Shown here piece by piece: positions 1 through 10,581 of a DNA stretch of 64,000 nt. The stretch spans positions 20,506-84,505 of IMG/VR virus record IMGVR_UViG_3300020433_000002; one strand, 5' to 3'. Every line of letters starts with the position of its first letter. Within the stretch, counting starts at the first letter, position 1. The notes under the pieces were generated by a model. The model was given only the letters and a program-made list of their open reading frames with translations. It searched no databases and was not told where the DNA came from. The position numbers were made by a program, and so were the translations under genes. Source of the DNA: a virus.

Positions 1-3000
1 ATAATTGTTATAATGTTGCTATTGGATATCATGCTGGTTGTAAGATAGGAAATAGTTCTTCTCAGGGTGATGATAACGTTTTCTTAGGTAGAGAAGCAGG
101 TGTAAACGTTGATGCAGGTATAGCTAATATCCACATAGGTTACTTTGCAGGATGTCAGAATCAAAGTGGCCATAATAATGTGGCAGTTGGTAAGCAATCA
201 CTTAGATCACTCGCAACAGGCAATAATAACGTAGCACTTGGTAATCAGGCAGGATGTCTGTCTCAGGCTCAAGGCAATACCTTCTTGGGATCTTATGCTG
301 GTAGAAATTTAGTCTCTGGATGTTGTAATATTGTTATTGGTTGTGGAGCTCAAGTTCCACTTCCAAATGAAGATAAGCAATTAGCAATTGGTATTGCTGA
401 TAATAATTGGATCTACGGTAATGCTAACTGGAATGTTGGTATTGGAACAAATGATCCAGATGCTCCTGTTGGTGCTGGAGTTACTGCTAAGTTATCGGTT
501 GGTATTGTATCTGCCTTTGCTTACTATGGTGATGGTTCTAATTTAACTGGTCTTGTTGCTAGTGGACAAGGTATTCAAATTAGAGATAATGATTCTTTGA
601 TTGGTACTGCTGGAACAATAAACTTTTCTACAAACTTATCTGTCTCTGCTATTTCTGGTGCTGCTGTTACTATAACCAGTCAAGGATTATGGACTGCAGA
701 CGTACAAGAAAATTTATTTGCAGGAACTTGTGCAGGATATAATAGAGACGCAGATACCTGTTTCAATATTGGTATAGGTCAAAGTGCAGGTTACGCATTA
801 AATGAAGGTGATGAGAATATCTTTATAGGTAGATGTTCAGGTACAAAAGCAACCGCAGCTAGCAATAATGTTTTCTTAGGATCACTCACTGGTGAATGGG
901 GTTTCATTGGTGAAGATAACGTTTATGCAGGAACTGCTGCTGGTAGATGTAAACAGGGTGGTAGTGAAAACGTTGCACTAGGCCCATTTGCATTACTAGG
1001 TTCTTCAATACCAGGTCAGAACCAAGGTAATAGTAATATTGCTATTGGAATGAGAGCAGGTGCACTAGCACAAAATGGTAGTTGTAATGTTTTGATAGGT
1101 AGAGATGCAGGTATCTGCATAGCCAATGGAAATGAGAACGTTGCAATCGGCCGTTCAGCAATGGGTAGTCAGGCTATTTCCAGTGATCATAATATTGCAA
1201 TTGGTTGTTTGGCTGGTATTAACATTACTAGCGGTAATAATAATATATTCTTGGGAAGACAGTCGGGTGGTCAAAATTCTGGTGGACTTACTCTTACTGG
1301 TTCTTATAACGTAGCACTTGGTCGTGAAGCAGGATGTAACTTACAAGGTAGTACTGATGGTAACGTTTTTGTAGGAGGTTATGCAGGTAAGGTAAACAGC
1401 ACTGGTGATTTTAATATTGCACTTGGTTATAATGCGGGAAGTAATCATAGTACGGGTAATAAAAATATATCAATTGGATGTAACGTACATGTACCTCAGG
1501 ATGCAGATACACAATTAGCAATTGGTATGGGTGCCACTCATTGGCTTACTGGTGATAATCAATTTAACTTAACTCTTGCTGGACTTTCAACTGCAAAAAC
1601 TGATGGAACATTCCAAACTAACCAATTAATGGTAGGTGGTAACGTTGCTTCTGGTATTGCTACCTTTACTGGTTTATCGAATGTTCTGACTATTAATTCT
1701 ACATCATCAAATCCTGCAGCATTATTCCAACAGAGTGGTACTACCAAAGGAAGTATAGAAGCAAGATCTGATGGTATTAGATTACAAACCTCAGCTGATA
1801 ACAGAACAATTATTGCAGCTAATACTAGTGGTGGTACTGCTGGTCTTGTAGAAGTTGAAACTTGGATAAATGGTTCAGGTAATTTAGTTAATAGTTTTGA
1901 AGTTACTGGTTTTGGTACTGTTACTGCTAAACATCAAGATAATGTAAGACTTAGAACTACTCTAGAGGGTATTGAACTTGCTGGTATAGTTACAGGTATT
2001 TCAACTATTAATTCAGGAATCGTAACTTACTATGGTGATGGTTCAAAACTACAAGGTGTTGCAGGTGGTCTTAATGTTCAGGATGAAGGTACTCCATTAG
2101 CAACACAAGCAACCACTCTTAACTTTGAAGGTGCTGGTGTTGTTGCATCTGGTACTGGTGCAACTAAAACTATTACTATTTCTGGTGGTGGTGGAACTGC
2201 TGCTTGGTCTCCTGATGATGATCAAAACTTATATGCTGGTACTAGAGCTGGTAGATGTTTAGATGGTACTAATGCTTGCTACAACGTCATGCTTGGTTGC
2301 AATGCTGGTCAAGCAACTGATTCTGGTGCTGAGAATATATTTGTAGGTAGGGGTGCAGGTTTTGGTAACGAAGGTGGTGATTATAATATTTTCCTAGGCT
2401 CTTATGCAGGTAAATGCAATACTACTGGCTATGGTAACGTATTGTTTGGTAAAGAAGTTGGATTCTGTTTAACTACAGGTATTCATAACTTCTATGCACT
2501 AGAAAGAGCAGGTAGTAACGCTTATCAAGGTTGCGATAACATTGCAATAGGTAGGTGTGCTGGTTATGAAATGATGGCCAATGATAACATTCTCTTAGGC
2601 CGAAATGCTGGTAGAGGACAAGTCTTTGGTAGTCGAAACGTTATCATCGGTATGGATGCTGGTAGATGTGGTGACGCTGGTGATAATAATGTAATGATTG
2701 GTTGCAATGCAGGTCGTTGTAACCAAGGAACAGGTAACGTATTCTTAGGCCATAATACTGGTTCTGCTGTTACTAGTGCTAGTGGTAACGTTGTTATTGG
2801 TTGCAATGTATCACTTGCATCTTCTGTTCAGGATCATCAACTAGCAATTGGTGTTGGTAATACAAACTGGATCACTGGTATTGAGAACTACAACCTCGGT
2901 ATCGGAAGTGATAGACCAAGAACTGCTCTTGATGTTGCTGGAACGGTAGCAACAAGAACGTTCTTCCAGAATGAAGTTGAATTGCGTACTAGTGAAACCT

Positions 3001-3119
3001 TCCCTAAAGAAGGTGGCCCAGTAAATGGAGGTGTATTTGGCCCATACACTATCGGAACTGGTGCTTGTCTTACTATTGGGCCTGGGTCTACATTTACTAT
3101 CATTGGAATACCTGAATAA
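1..3119 (+). CDS. YadA-like beta-roll tail fibre protein, 5' partial
   Basis: The frame (codons from base 3) is open from the window edge, so the N-terminus is missing; a GTG at 180 is only an internal codon. The product is built from dozens of repeats of about 14-16 residues of the form NVxIGxxAGxxxxxGxxN, the pattern of YadA-type left-handed beta-roll heads. Three larger modules can be seen, each ending in QLAIG-x(4-5)-W. The second and third open with YYGDGSxL. About 25 cysteines recur at fixed places (IGC, AGRC), which is unusual for an extracellular fibre. The likely role is a trimeric tail fibre or virion adhesin. The fold call is from the repeat pattern; the receptor is unknown. A late-promoter motif covers the stop codon and serves the next gene. 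Confidence 0.85.
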   Translation, partial: NCYNVAIGYHAGCKIGNSSSQGDDNVFLGREAGVNVDAGIANIHIGYFAGCQNQSGHNNVAVGKQSLRSLATGNNNVALGNQAGCLSQAQGNTFLGSYAGRNLVSGCCNIVIGCGAQVPLPNEDKQLAIGIADNNWIYGNANWNVGIGTNDPDAPVGAGVTAKLSVGIVSAFAYYGDGSNLTGLVASGQGIQIRDNDSLIGTAGTINFSTNLSVSAISGAAVTITSQGLWTADVQENLFAGTCAGYNRDADTCFNIGIGQSAGYALNEGDENIFIGRCSGTKATAASNNVFLGSLTGEWGFIGEDNVYAGTAAGRCKQGGSENVALGPFALLGSSIPGQNQGNSNIAIGMRAGALAQNGSCNVLIGRDAGICIANGNENVAIGRSAMGSQAISSDHNIAIGCLAGINITSGNNNIFLGRQSGGQNSGGLTLTGSYNVALGREAGCNLQGSTDGNVFVGGYAGKVNSTGDFNIALGYNAGSNHSTGNKNISIGCNVHVPQDADTQLAIGMGATHWLTGDNQFNLTLAGLSTAKTDGTFQTNQLMVGGNVASGIATFTGLSNVLTINSTSSNPAALFQQSGTTKGSIEARSDGIRLQTSADNRTIIAANTSGGTAGLVEVETWINGSGNLVNSFEVTGFGTVTAKHQDNVRLRTTLEGIELAGIVTGISTINSGIVTYYGDGSKLQGVAGGLNVQDEGTPLATQATTLNFEGAGVVASGTGATKTITISGGGGTAAWSPDDDQNLYAGTRAGRCLDGTNACYNVMLGCNAGQATDSGAENIFVGRGAGFGNEGGDYNIFLGSYAGKCNTTGYGNVLFGKEVGFCLTTGIHNFYALERAGSNAYQGCDNIAIGRCAGYEMMANDNILLGRNAGRGQVFGSRNVIIGMDAGRCGDAGDNNVMIGCNAGRCNQGTGNVFLGHNTGSAVTSASGNVVIGCNVSLASSVQDHQLAIGVGNTNWITGIENYNLGIGSDRPRTALDVAGTVATRTFFQNEVELRTSETFPKEGGPVNGGVFGPYTIGTGACLTIGPGSTFTIIGIPE

Positions 3120-3122
3120 ATA
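3115..3122 (+). promoter_or_regulatory. T4-type late promoter (AATAAATA)
   Basis: AATAAATA matches the NATAAATA late-promoter consensus of T4-like cyanophages. It lies 21 nt before the next ATG, the same spacing seen at 3742 and 41335. Confidence 0.6.
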
Positions 3123-3143
3123 ATAAAACAATTGAAATAGATT

Positions 3144-3683
3144 ATGAGTACTTTAGTTCTTAAGGGAGACATCTCTGGGTTCACAAAATTGCAGGCCCAA
3201 GATCAAGCATCATGTAAGATATTGAAATTACCTAATACAGGTAGCTTTAAATGGGAAAGTTACGCAATAGTATTGGATAAAAAAAATTCTGGTACTACTA
3301 GTGGTACTTTCACTAGAGGTTCTTGGGAAACAAGAGATTTGATTACAAAGACAGATATAGATAATATTATATCTCTCTCTAATAATCAATTTACATTAGG
3401 TGCAGGTAGATATTTAATTAAATGGTCAGCACCTGTATATAATGTAGATGGTCATCAAACTAGATTAAGAAACATGAGTGACCTGACTACAGACATTATT
3501 GGTTCTTCAGAATCTGATAACTCAAGATCTTTTGGTGCTGGTGTTGTAACTATTCTTGAAAATAAAACTTTTGAGATACAACACAGATCAGAAACTACTG
3601 TAACTGATAATGGATTTGGTTTTAATTTAGATTTTGGTGAGGATAATATTTTCACCGTGGTTGAAGTATATAAAGAGTCGTGA
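3144..3683 (+). CDS. Virion protein with C1q/TNF-like jelly-roll domain
   Basis: This 179-residue protein has a short N-terminal attachment segment. From about residue 60 to the end it shows the beta-strand pattern of C1q-like heads: NNQFTLGAGRYLIKWSAP, then a variable loop region, then FEIQHRSE and FTVVEVYKES at the end. Such domains cap trimeric phage fibres and bind receptors. It sits between two fibre genes and has its own late promoter, so it is probably a short fibre or fibre tip. The fold call is by pattern only. Confidence 0.55.
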   Translation: MSTLVLKGDISGFTKLQAQDQASCKILKLPNTGSFKWESYAIVLDKKNSGTTSGTFTRGSWETRDLITKTDIDNIISLSNNQFTLGAGRYLIKWSAPVYNVDGHQTRLRNMSDLTTDIIGSSESDNSRSFGAGVVTILENKTFEIQHRSETTVTDNGFGFNLDFGEDNIFTVVEVYKES

Positions 3684-3741
3684 ATGATGCAGTTTCTAAA
3701 ACCAATAAATAGTAAAAACTGGTTAAATCTAACCACTATTG

Positions 3742-3749
3742 TATAAATA
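3742..3749 (+). promoter_or_regulatory. T4-type late promoter (TATAAATA)
   Basis: Exact TATAAATA match in the short gap upstream of the fibre-like gene that begins at 3770, with 20 nt between motif and ATG. Confidence 0.75.
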
Positions 3750-3769
3750 GACAAAGGTATTCAGAGAAT

Positions 3770-4174
3770 ATGGGAGTTCTAAACGCAGATAGAGTTAACG
3801 CTGGTATTTTCAGTGGTGACGGTTCCCTACTGTCTAATGTAACAGCAGTTGGAACTGGACTAGCGGTAGAAAATAGTGGTGTATTAGTTGGAACTGCACT
3901 TACACTTGACTTCAATACAGGTGTTGACGTTCAATTTAGTGGTGGTATTGCTACTATTACTAGTCAGGCAGCAACTTGGCAGGGTAACCAAAGTGGTACG
4001 TTCACCTTAAATTCAGTTGGTATTGGTACAACCAACGCACAATCAGTCGCAGGTGTTGCAAATACGTCACAACTAACTGTGGGTATTGTCTCATGCTATC
4101 AAATTTTTGAAGACTCACAACGTCTTGCAAAAGAAGCAAATGTTATAGTTTATGCTGTAGCACTGGGTGGCTAA
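3770..4174 (+). CDS. Short fibre-type virion protein
   Basis: This 134-residue protein consists almost entirely of the module also found inside the large fibre upstream: GDGSLLSNV, then a GVLVGTALTLDF segment, then SVGIGTTN and LTVGIVSC. It may be a short independent fibre subunit or the remnant of a longer one cut down by recombination. The last 25 residues (QIFEDSQRLAKEANVIVYAV) do not resemble the module. Its own late promoter argues that it is expressed. Confidence 0.6.
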   Translation: MGVLNADRVNAGIFSGDGSLLSNVTAVGTGLAVENSGVLVGTALTLDFNTGVDVQFSGGIATITSQAATWQGNQSGTFTLNSVGIGTTNAQSVAGVANTSQLTVGIVSCYQIFEDSQRLAKEANVIVYAVALGG

Positions 4175-4180
4175 TCCATC

Positions 4181-4188
4181 TATAAATA
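4181..4188 (+). promoter_or_regulatory. T4-type late promoter (TATAAATA)
   Basis: Exact TATAAATA match 27 nt before the ATG of the 2121-residue structural gene. Confidence 0.75.
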
Positions 4189-4215
4189 AAACAAGGACAG
4201 GGGTATCTGTAAGAA

Positions 4216-7200
4216 ATGGCAAAACATCTAATTTATAACTATACTTTCACACCAGGCACTAGTCTGAATGGTACGATAGTTGTTGAAGGTAATTATCCTG
4301 TTAGAACTTGGCAGTTAGTTACAAATACAGGAACAGCAGGTGATTATAATCATACTTTCGTAAGAGACGACCTTGCTTCTACTACGGGTGCGATTGATAT
4401 TATAAGTGGAGGTAGCGGAGGTAACCTTACAGTTGCTGAATCAGGTACAAGTTATGATCCTATTTCAGGTATCATGACTGTGACTACAACTACTAGCCAT
4501 GGTCTAGTTAATGGTGATACTATACAATTCCGTCAAGATTCACTTATCTTTACTTGTGAGAAGGACGGAAACAACGCAGAGAAATCATATCCAAGAACAA
4601 CTGACCCTACTTTTGGCCAGAATATAGTAATTACTAAAGTTGATGCTGATACATTTACTTGTTTTGTATCTGATGCGTCAACAGATAACGAAATAATATA
4701 TAACTTCTCTGATAAGACTTTATCTGGATCAACATATTATAATAGTGTACTTGATACAACTACAATGACGTTGCTTGCGGATACATCCGATATGGATTAC
4801 CGTGATGAACTACAGATCTTTGTAGATAAACAACATTCAGAGATAGAATTTTCAGAAACTTTTATTGACCCTGTAAGTAAATTAAGAGTTTCTAATCCAC
4901 AAAACTTAATTGATACCGACTTTGAGTATGGACTACAACCAACAAAGTGGGAGACTATAGAGCTTGTAAATCAGGTTCCATCATTCTATTCTAATTCATC
5001 AGACTACTCTATTGCAGACGTTACTTCTGTTGAAACTTTCCAAGATAGTACAAACGTCACTGTAAATACTATTGCTGATCATGGATTAGTGGTTGGTGCA
5101 CCTATTGATGTTCAAGGTCTTTCTTCTAGAACAGCAGAAGGAAAGTATCTTATAACAGCAGTTCCTTCTGATAACTCATTCGTTTATAGAGCAACAAAAA
5201 AACAAGAAAAAACAGGAAGAATTGATGGTAGTTATACTGTTATTACACCAGGTCAGTTCTATAATGGATCTGAAATTCAATATAACGAAGAGATTGGAAT
5301 TGAAACAGATGGTGCTGAACCATCCACACTAAAATTATTCACCAATTATGTTCATGGATTTGTTGCAGGTTCTAGTTTATACTTTACTAATACTATTGGA
5401 TCTCTAAAATATACAATAGAAGAGACTGCAACTGATATTGCTCCTGATGGTAGACCTTATGTTGATTTCTCAAACACAGCAACTGTAAACTTTAACCCAG
5501 ATATTTCACAGACAGAAACAAGAGTAAAGAGATCTACTTATACTAGGAAATTTAAGACTGGTGATGTTGATACTGCTAATAATGCAATTTCATGGCCAAA
5601 TCATAGATTAAGACAGGGTGATGCTGTTCTTTATTCTCCTCCTGCAGGAGACGCAGCAGTTGGTGGACTACAAAGATTCCAAATTTATTACATTAAAGAT
5701 TCTTCTAATCCAAATGCTGTTACCTTATGTGAAACTACAAACGGACAGTTTAATAATAACGCAGAAATTAATATAACAAGTGCAGGTACCTCTTCTTATG
5801 GATACCATGCCTTGATGTTATGTTATGAAATGGGTAGGGTCTATAGTTATTCTGGATATCAAACTAGAATATACAGTAGAAGATATTACTTTGGTAGTGG
5901 TTCTGGTTGGGATTTAACCAACTACAGCATAGGTTATAATAGCGGTAGATGGGTCGGTATTGGTGGCCAACGTCCTGGTTATATTATGATGATGGATAAG
6001 AAGACATCTACAGAACTTAATTATAACTCATTTAAAGATCCTATTTATTCTACACGTTCTAACTCAAACTTTACCTTCAATAAAGGTGGAACTGTACCTG
6101 ATGGATATGAATTCACAGAAGACTGGCAGAGATGGGATCAATATTCTACTACAGGAGATGGTACTGAGAACCAAGTATATGCTACTTATGGTAGAGCAAT
6201 TGTCTATCAGGCACATGACTATAGAAGTAGTTACAGCAACCAGTATGGTGGAAACTACAGTAGTGGTGGTAGATGGTTCTGGATGTATCTAACAGATGAT
6301 GGTGAAGCAGATTCATTCTTCTTTGCTAACCATGGTTTAGAAGATCAAAGTAGTTTGACTGTTACTGTAGGTTCTGGTGCATCTATTAGGTATAGAACTG
6401 ATGCTGGTACTACTTATAATACAACACCTGAATTTGGATACATTGGTTCTGGAACAACTCATAGTATTACTGTTGTTGGTGATGATAGATTCAAAATTAA
6501 TACTGCATTAAGATTAAGCAGTGCTTCAGGAAGTTACACATTTGCTGGTGAGGGTAATAACCCACTTAAGAACTCTTTCTACATTAATGACTCAAGAATA
6601 ACCAACAGACAAATGGGAACTATTGGTGTTGGTGTTGGTGGTTCTATTCCTACTTCACTATCTGGCCCTGTTGTACCAACTGTTGAAACTATTGATGTTG
6701 TTCATGAATCAGTGAAGGCCAAGATGGATGTTGTTAGAGGTCAAACTGGTGGTGATGCTATCAGAATGCTTTATGATAGTAGTAATAATAATGGATATGC
6801 ACCATTCCAAAGTTGGAATAGTAATGTAGATGGTGGTTATCAGTATGTCTCACACTACAGATATAATATGTACATATATCTGATGAATACTTCTGGATCT
6901 ACAAATAGTTACTACAGTGGAAATTTGAGTAGTAAACCAAAGTTTGGAACTGGTACCAGACAAGATTTATTCTCAACAACAGGTCTTGCTGGTTTGGGAT
7001 TTGATATGATTGAGACACCATATACCAATAATACATATACAAATTACTGGTATAGTATTAAACAATTCCCTGATCTAAGCAATATTGGTTTGACTGTTAA
7101 TGGATTACCTGTTAACAGAGCTAGATGGGACTGGTCTAGTTATTGGAGTTACTGTCAGGGTACTTATGGTCAAGTTAACTCTAACCAAAATGCTAACTAT

Positions 7201-10200
7201 ACCAATTATGATACATCAATTGGTAATGGTTGGAGATATAACTACGTAGCGAAGTACACATATGGTAGTAACTATAATGATTACATCCAGATGGCTTTGG
7301 TTATTGATAATAGCAACTGGCCTGGTTACTATAATAATATTAATGGAAGTCATTACTATACTCCTTGGTATAGTCTACAACCAAGAGATTACTGTTATGG
7401 TGGTCAGAGATATGTTATTGATATGGTATGGCCTCTTAATAGAAACACTACTAACAGTAAGTATGGCCCTTCAGGTAGTACACTTACTCATGCTCAGATA
7501 GCAAACACCATTGCAACAGGTATTGCAGCTAGTATGACCAGTACAGAATTAACTGCTGGTGTAGTTCAATTTGAACAACTCAATTCTGTTAGATTTGCAT
7601 TGAGAGATCCTAACGATACTCAGTATGATATTACCAATCCAGGTATGACTCCATTGGTATTCACTACATTAGAATCAACAGGTGGTGTTGACGGTTTCTA
7701 TGGTATTGATGTTGTTGGTGCTGGTGGTACTCAAATGCAATCCTTCTCCTCAGGATTAATTCCTAAGAGAGAAATTGGATTTACTTCTACTGCAGTTGAG
7801 GAATTGAGTAGTGTAATGTACATTAATCTTCCTAACCATAAGATGCAGAACAACCAAAGGTTTGTCTTTGGTACTGATGGAAGTGGAGTGGTACCAGGAT
7901 TAACTGGTGATTCTACTTACCATGCTCTTGTAAGTGGCCCAGATCACATACAGGTAGCAGATAGTCCAGACGGAGCACCAATTGGTATTGGAACAACAGA
8001 TGCTGGTAACTTTACATTAACGGTTCCATCGGTAGCAGGAATTTCATCTGCTGTTGGTACTGTTGCTATCTCAACTGTTTCCCCAACAATCACTGGAACA
8101 GACACACTATTCAGAAGATTCTTCAAGGCAGGTGACTCCTTTAAGGTTAATGATACAACCATATCACCACCAACATATACAGAATTTATTGTTGACTCGG
8201 TGATTGATGATACTAACTTAACCGTTACAACTCAACCAACATCTGGTATTACAACCACACAATATTATGTTACAACCAAGATTAACACTCGACCAGATGG
8301 TGCTTTCTTACACAGACCATTTGACGGTGGAGTTGAGATTGATGCTGGTACATCACCGAATAGTTCAATTGTAAGACAGACACGTAAGTATTTCCGTTAT
8401 CAGTCAGGTAAAGGTATTCAGTGTTCATTAGCGATTAACTTTAACCCATCCAGAGTAGCAACAGCACTCGTAAGTAGTGGAAACACTGCACTACCTAGTG
8501 AGGTGTACAGATTTAATCTTAATAATAATGAAGGAAACTCTTGGAACGTTTCTGGTGCTGCTAGAGATGGACAAATCTTTGGTGAAAACCCTCCAATCAA
8601 TATCGTTAAAGGAGATTACCTCACCTTTACTGTTAATGCACCAGGCCAACCTCTTTGGATTAAGACTGCTCCAAGCACTGGAGTAGGTAATTCTGTTGCT
8701 GCTGTTGGTAATGGTACTGATTCTGGTACAATTACATTACAGACAGATGGATTAGGTATCGGAACTTACTACTATCAAAGTGAAAACTCTGCTCCTATGG
8801 GTGGACTTATAAACATTGAGGCAGTTGGTTCAGCAACAACAATCGCTAAAGTAACTACCAAATATCCTCATGGTATAACCAGAGTTAACAAAGTAACAAT
8901 TAAAGGATCTGAAGATCAAGCATACAACGGAACTTTCCAAGTTAGAGCATCTACAGACTTTACCTTTAGATACTACATAACTGATGCTACTACAACTAGT
9001 GTTCCAAATGGTATTATTGAATATAATATTGACTCATGGCAAAATAGTAAGGTTCGTTGTGGACTATTTGATTATCAGAACGGAATGTTCTTCGAATTTG
9101 ATGGTGAAACCTTATGGGCAGTAAGAAGATCCTCAGTTCAACAGTTACCTGGTACTGGTGCTGTTACTAAAGGAAGTAACATTATGAATGGTACTGATAC
9201 TAACTTCACAGGTCAACTAGTTGTTGGTGATAAGATTGTAATCAGAGGTCAGAGTCATAGAGTTACTCATATTCCAGATAAGACTACACTTCATATGCAA
9301 CCATCATATCAAGGTGTTGATGCTGCTGATATTATTATCACGAAGACAATTGATGTTAGAATTCAACAAACTGAATGGAATATTGATAAGGCAGATGGTA
9401 CAGGGCCTTCAGGATTCTTATTAGATCTAACTAAGATTCAGATGTGCTACCTTGATTACTCTTGGTACGGTGCTGGTAAGATTAGATTTGGATTTAAAGA
9501 TACCTATGGTCACGTTAAGTACATGCATGAATTCCGTCACAACAACAGACTGGAAGAAGCATACATGAGAACTGGTAACATTGCTGGTAGATATGAGATT
9601 GAGAACGAAGGAATTCCAACTTATGTTCCATCACTGTTCCACTGGGGTACTTCAATCATTATGGATGGTAAGTTTGACGATGATAAAGCGTACTTATTTA
9701 CTGCTCCATCTAAGACACTAGTGTTTACAAACGGTGACTCTAACGCTGTTACTACAAACGGTAACTCTGCTCTAACATATAGAGGTGGTTACTATAGAGA
9801 TTACTATGTAAGAATTCCATTCAACCAAAGTGATCAGGGTAAGTTTAGTTCTGGTGCTGCACTTTATACCGCAGACTTAGCATTGAATGGTACAAATGCA
9901 ACACCTTATCCACACATTATAGATTACACTGACTTTAATGGTGGTAACTTCAACGTTTACATATACGTAGGATCATACTATCGCTGGCAGACACCTGGTA
10001 CATATCCATATGTTGCAAGCGGAACTGCAGTTAACGTTGGTGCTCCTGCATCTGGTGCTGCTGATGATGAACTAGTTAACAAGATTCCACTTGTAAGTAT
10101 CCGTCTTGCACCATCTGTTGATAACAACCTCACAGGTGCCTTAGGAGCAAGAGAAATTGTTAACAGAATGCAATTACAGATGAAGTCTTTGGGTATTACG

Positions 10201-10581
10201 TTGACTCATGACTGTACTGTTGACCTAATCTTGAATGGTGCAAGTAGTAACAGAACATTTAGTGATGTTGCATCTCCATCATTATCAGAACTGGTTCAAC
10301 ACTCTGCTGGTGATAAGATCGTTGGTGGATCAGTCATCTACTCCTTGAGAGCATCTGGTGGTGCTGAAGCAAGTGGTGGTAGAAGACTTCCTGCAACATC
10401 TGACTTCGACCTATCACAGATTACTGACTTAGGTAACTCTATATTAGGTGGAGATGGAACGTATCCAAACGGGCCTGACTTATTAACTATCGCTATTGTA
10501 CCTGTTGATACTGCATCTATTAACGCTGACTCACCATTAGAAGTATCCTCTAGGATATCATGGACAGAATCACAGGCATAG
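4216..10581 (+). CDS. Giant virion structural protein (2121 aa)
   Basis: Large Gly/Ser/Thr/Asn-rich extracellular-type protein with no catalytic motif seen. The N-terminal third holds repeated Ig-like modules of the form HGL-x(2)-G-x-x-I then FxY (near residues 95, 290 and 380), also found in the S74 fibre at 35700. The middle (about residues 530-1080) is extremely rich in Tyr, Asn, Ser, Gly and Trp. The C-terminal third is more regular, with segments such as GDYLTFTVNAPGQPLWIK and YGHVKYMHEFRHNNRLEEAY, as in conserved cyanophage virion proteins. It has its own late promoter. It is probably a tail- or baseplate-associated fibre; the exact place in the particle cannot be told. Confidence 0.75.
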   Translation: MAKHLIYNYTFTPGTSLNGTIVVEGNYPVRTWQLVTNTGTAGDYNHTFVRDDLASTTGAIDIISGGSGGNLTVAESGTSYDPISGIMTVTTTTSHGLVNGDTIQFRQDSLIFTCEKDGNNAEKSYPRTTDPTFGQNIVITKVDADTFTCFVSDASTDNEIIYNFSDKTLSGSTYYNSVLDTTTMTLLADTSDMDYRDELQIFVDKQHSEIEFSETFIDPVSKLRVSNPQNLIDTDFEYGLQPTKWETIELVNQVPSFYSNSSDYSIADVTSVETFQDSTNVTVNTIADHGLVVGAPIDVQGLSSRTAEGKYLITAVPSDNSFVYRATKKQEKTGRIDGSYTVITPGQFYNGSEIQYNEEIGIETDGAEPSTLKLFTNYVHGFVAGSSLYFTNTIGSLKYTIEETATDIAPDGRPYVDFSNTATVNFNPDISQTETRVKRSTYTRKFKTGDVDTANNAISWPNHRLRQGDAVLYSPPAGDAAVGGLQRFQIYYIKDSSNPNAVTLCETTNGQFNNNAEINITSAGTSSYGYHALMLCYEMGRVYSYSGYQTRIYSRRYYFGSGSGWDLTNYSIGYNSGRWVGIGGQRPGYIMMMDKKTSTELNYNSFKDPIYSTRSNSNFTFNKGGTVPDGYEFTEDWQRWDQYSTTGDGTENQVYATYGRAIVYQAHDYRSSYSNQYGGNYSSGGRWFWMYLTDDGEADSFFFANHGLEDQSSLTVTVGSGASIRYRTDAGTTYNTTPEFGYIGSGTTHSITVVGDDRFKINTALRLSSASGSYTFAGEGNNPLKNSFYINDSRITNRQMGTIGVGVGGSIPTSLSGPVVPTVETIDVVHESVKAKMDVVRGQTGGDAIRMLYDSSNNNGYAPFQSWNSNVDGGYQYVSHYRYNMYIYLMNTSGSTNSYYSGNLSSKPKFGTGTRQDLFSTTGLAGLGFDMIETPYTNNTYTNYWYSIKQFPDLSNIGLTVNGLPVNRARWDWSSYWSYCQGTYGQVNSNQNANYTNYDTSIGNGWRYNYVAKYTYGSNYNDYIQMALVIDNSNWPGYYNNINGSHYYTPWYSLQPRDYCYGGQRYVIDMVWPLNRNTTNSKYGPSGSTLTHAQIANTIATGIAASMTSTELTAGVVQFEQLNSVRFALRDPNDTQYDITNPGMTPLVFTTLESTGGVDGFYGIDVVGAGGTQMQSFSSGLIPKREIGFTSTAVEELSSVMYINLPNHKMQNNQRFVFGTDGSGVVPGLTGDSTYHALVSGPDHIQVADSPDGAPIGIGTTDAGNFTLTVPSVAGISSAVGTVAISTVSPTITGTDTLFRRFFKAGDSFKVNDTTISPPTYTEFIVDSVIDDTNLTVTTQPTSGITTTQYYVTTKINTRPDGAFLHRPFDGGVEIDAGTSPNSSIVRQTRKYFRYQSGKGIQCSLAINFNPSRVATALVSSGNTALPSEVYRFNLNNNEGNSWNVSGAARDGQIFGENPPINIVKGDYLTFTVNAPGQPLWIKTAPSTGVGNSVAAVGNGTDSGTITLQTDGLGIGTYYYQSENSAPMGGLINIEAVGSATTIAKVTTKYPHGITRVNKVTIKGSEDQAYNGTFQVRASTDFTFRYYITDATTTSVPNGIIEYNIDSWQNSKVRCGLFDYQNGMFFEFDGETLWAVRRSSVQQLPGTGAVTKGSNIMNGTDTNFTGQLVVGDKIVIRGQSHRVTHIPDKTTLHMQPSYQGVDAADIIITKTIDVRIQQTEWNIDKADGTGPSGFLLDLTKIQMCYLDYSWYGAGKIRFGFKDTYGHVKYMHEFRHNNRLEEAYMRTGNIAGRYEIENEGIPTYVPSLFHWGTSIIMDGKFDDDKAYLFTAPSKTLVFTNGDSNAVTTNGNSALTYRGGYYRDYYVRIPFNQSDQGKFSSGAALYTADLALNGTNATPYPHIIDYTDFNGGNFNVYIYVGSYYRWQTPGTYPYVASGTAVNVGAPASGAADDELVNKIPLVSIRLAPSVDNNLTGALGAREIVNRMQLQMKSLGITLTHDCTVDLILNGASSNRTFSDVASPSLSELVQHSAGDKIVGGSVIYSLRASGGAEASGGRRLPATSDFDLSQITDLGNSILGGDGTYPNGPDLLTIAIVPVDTASINADSPLEVSSRISWTESQA

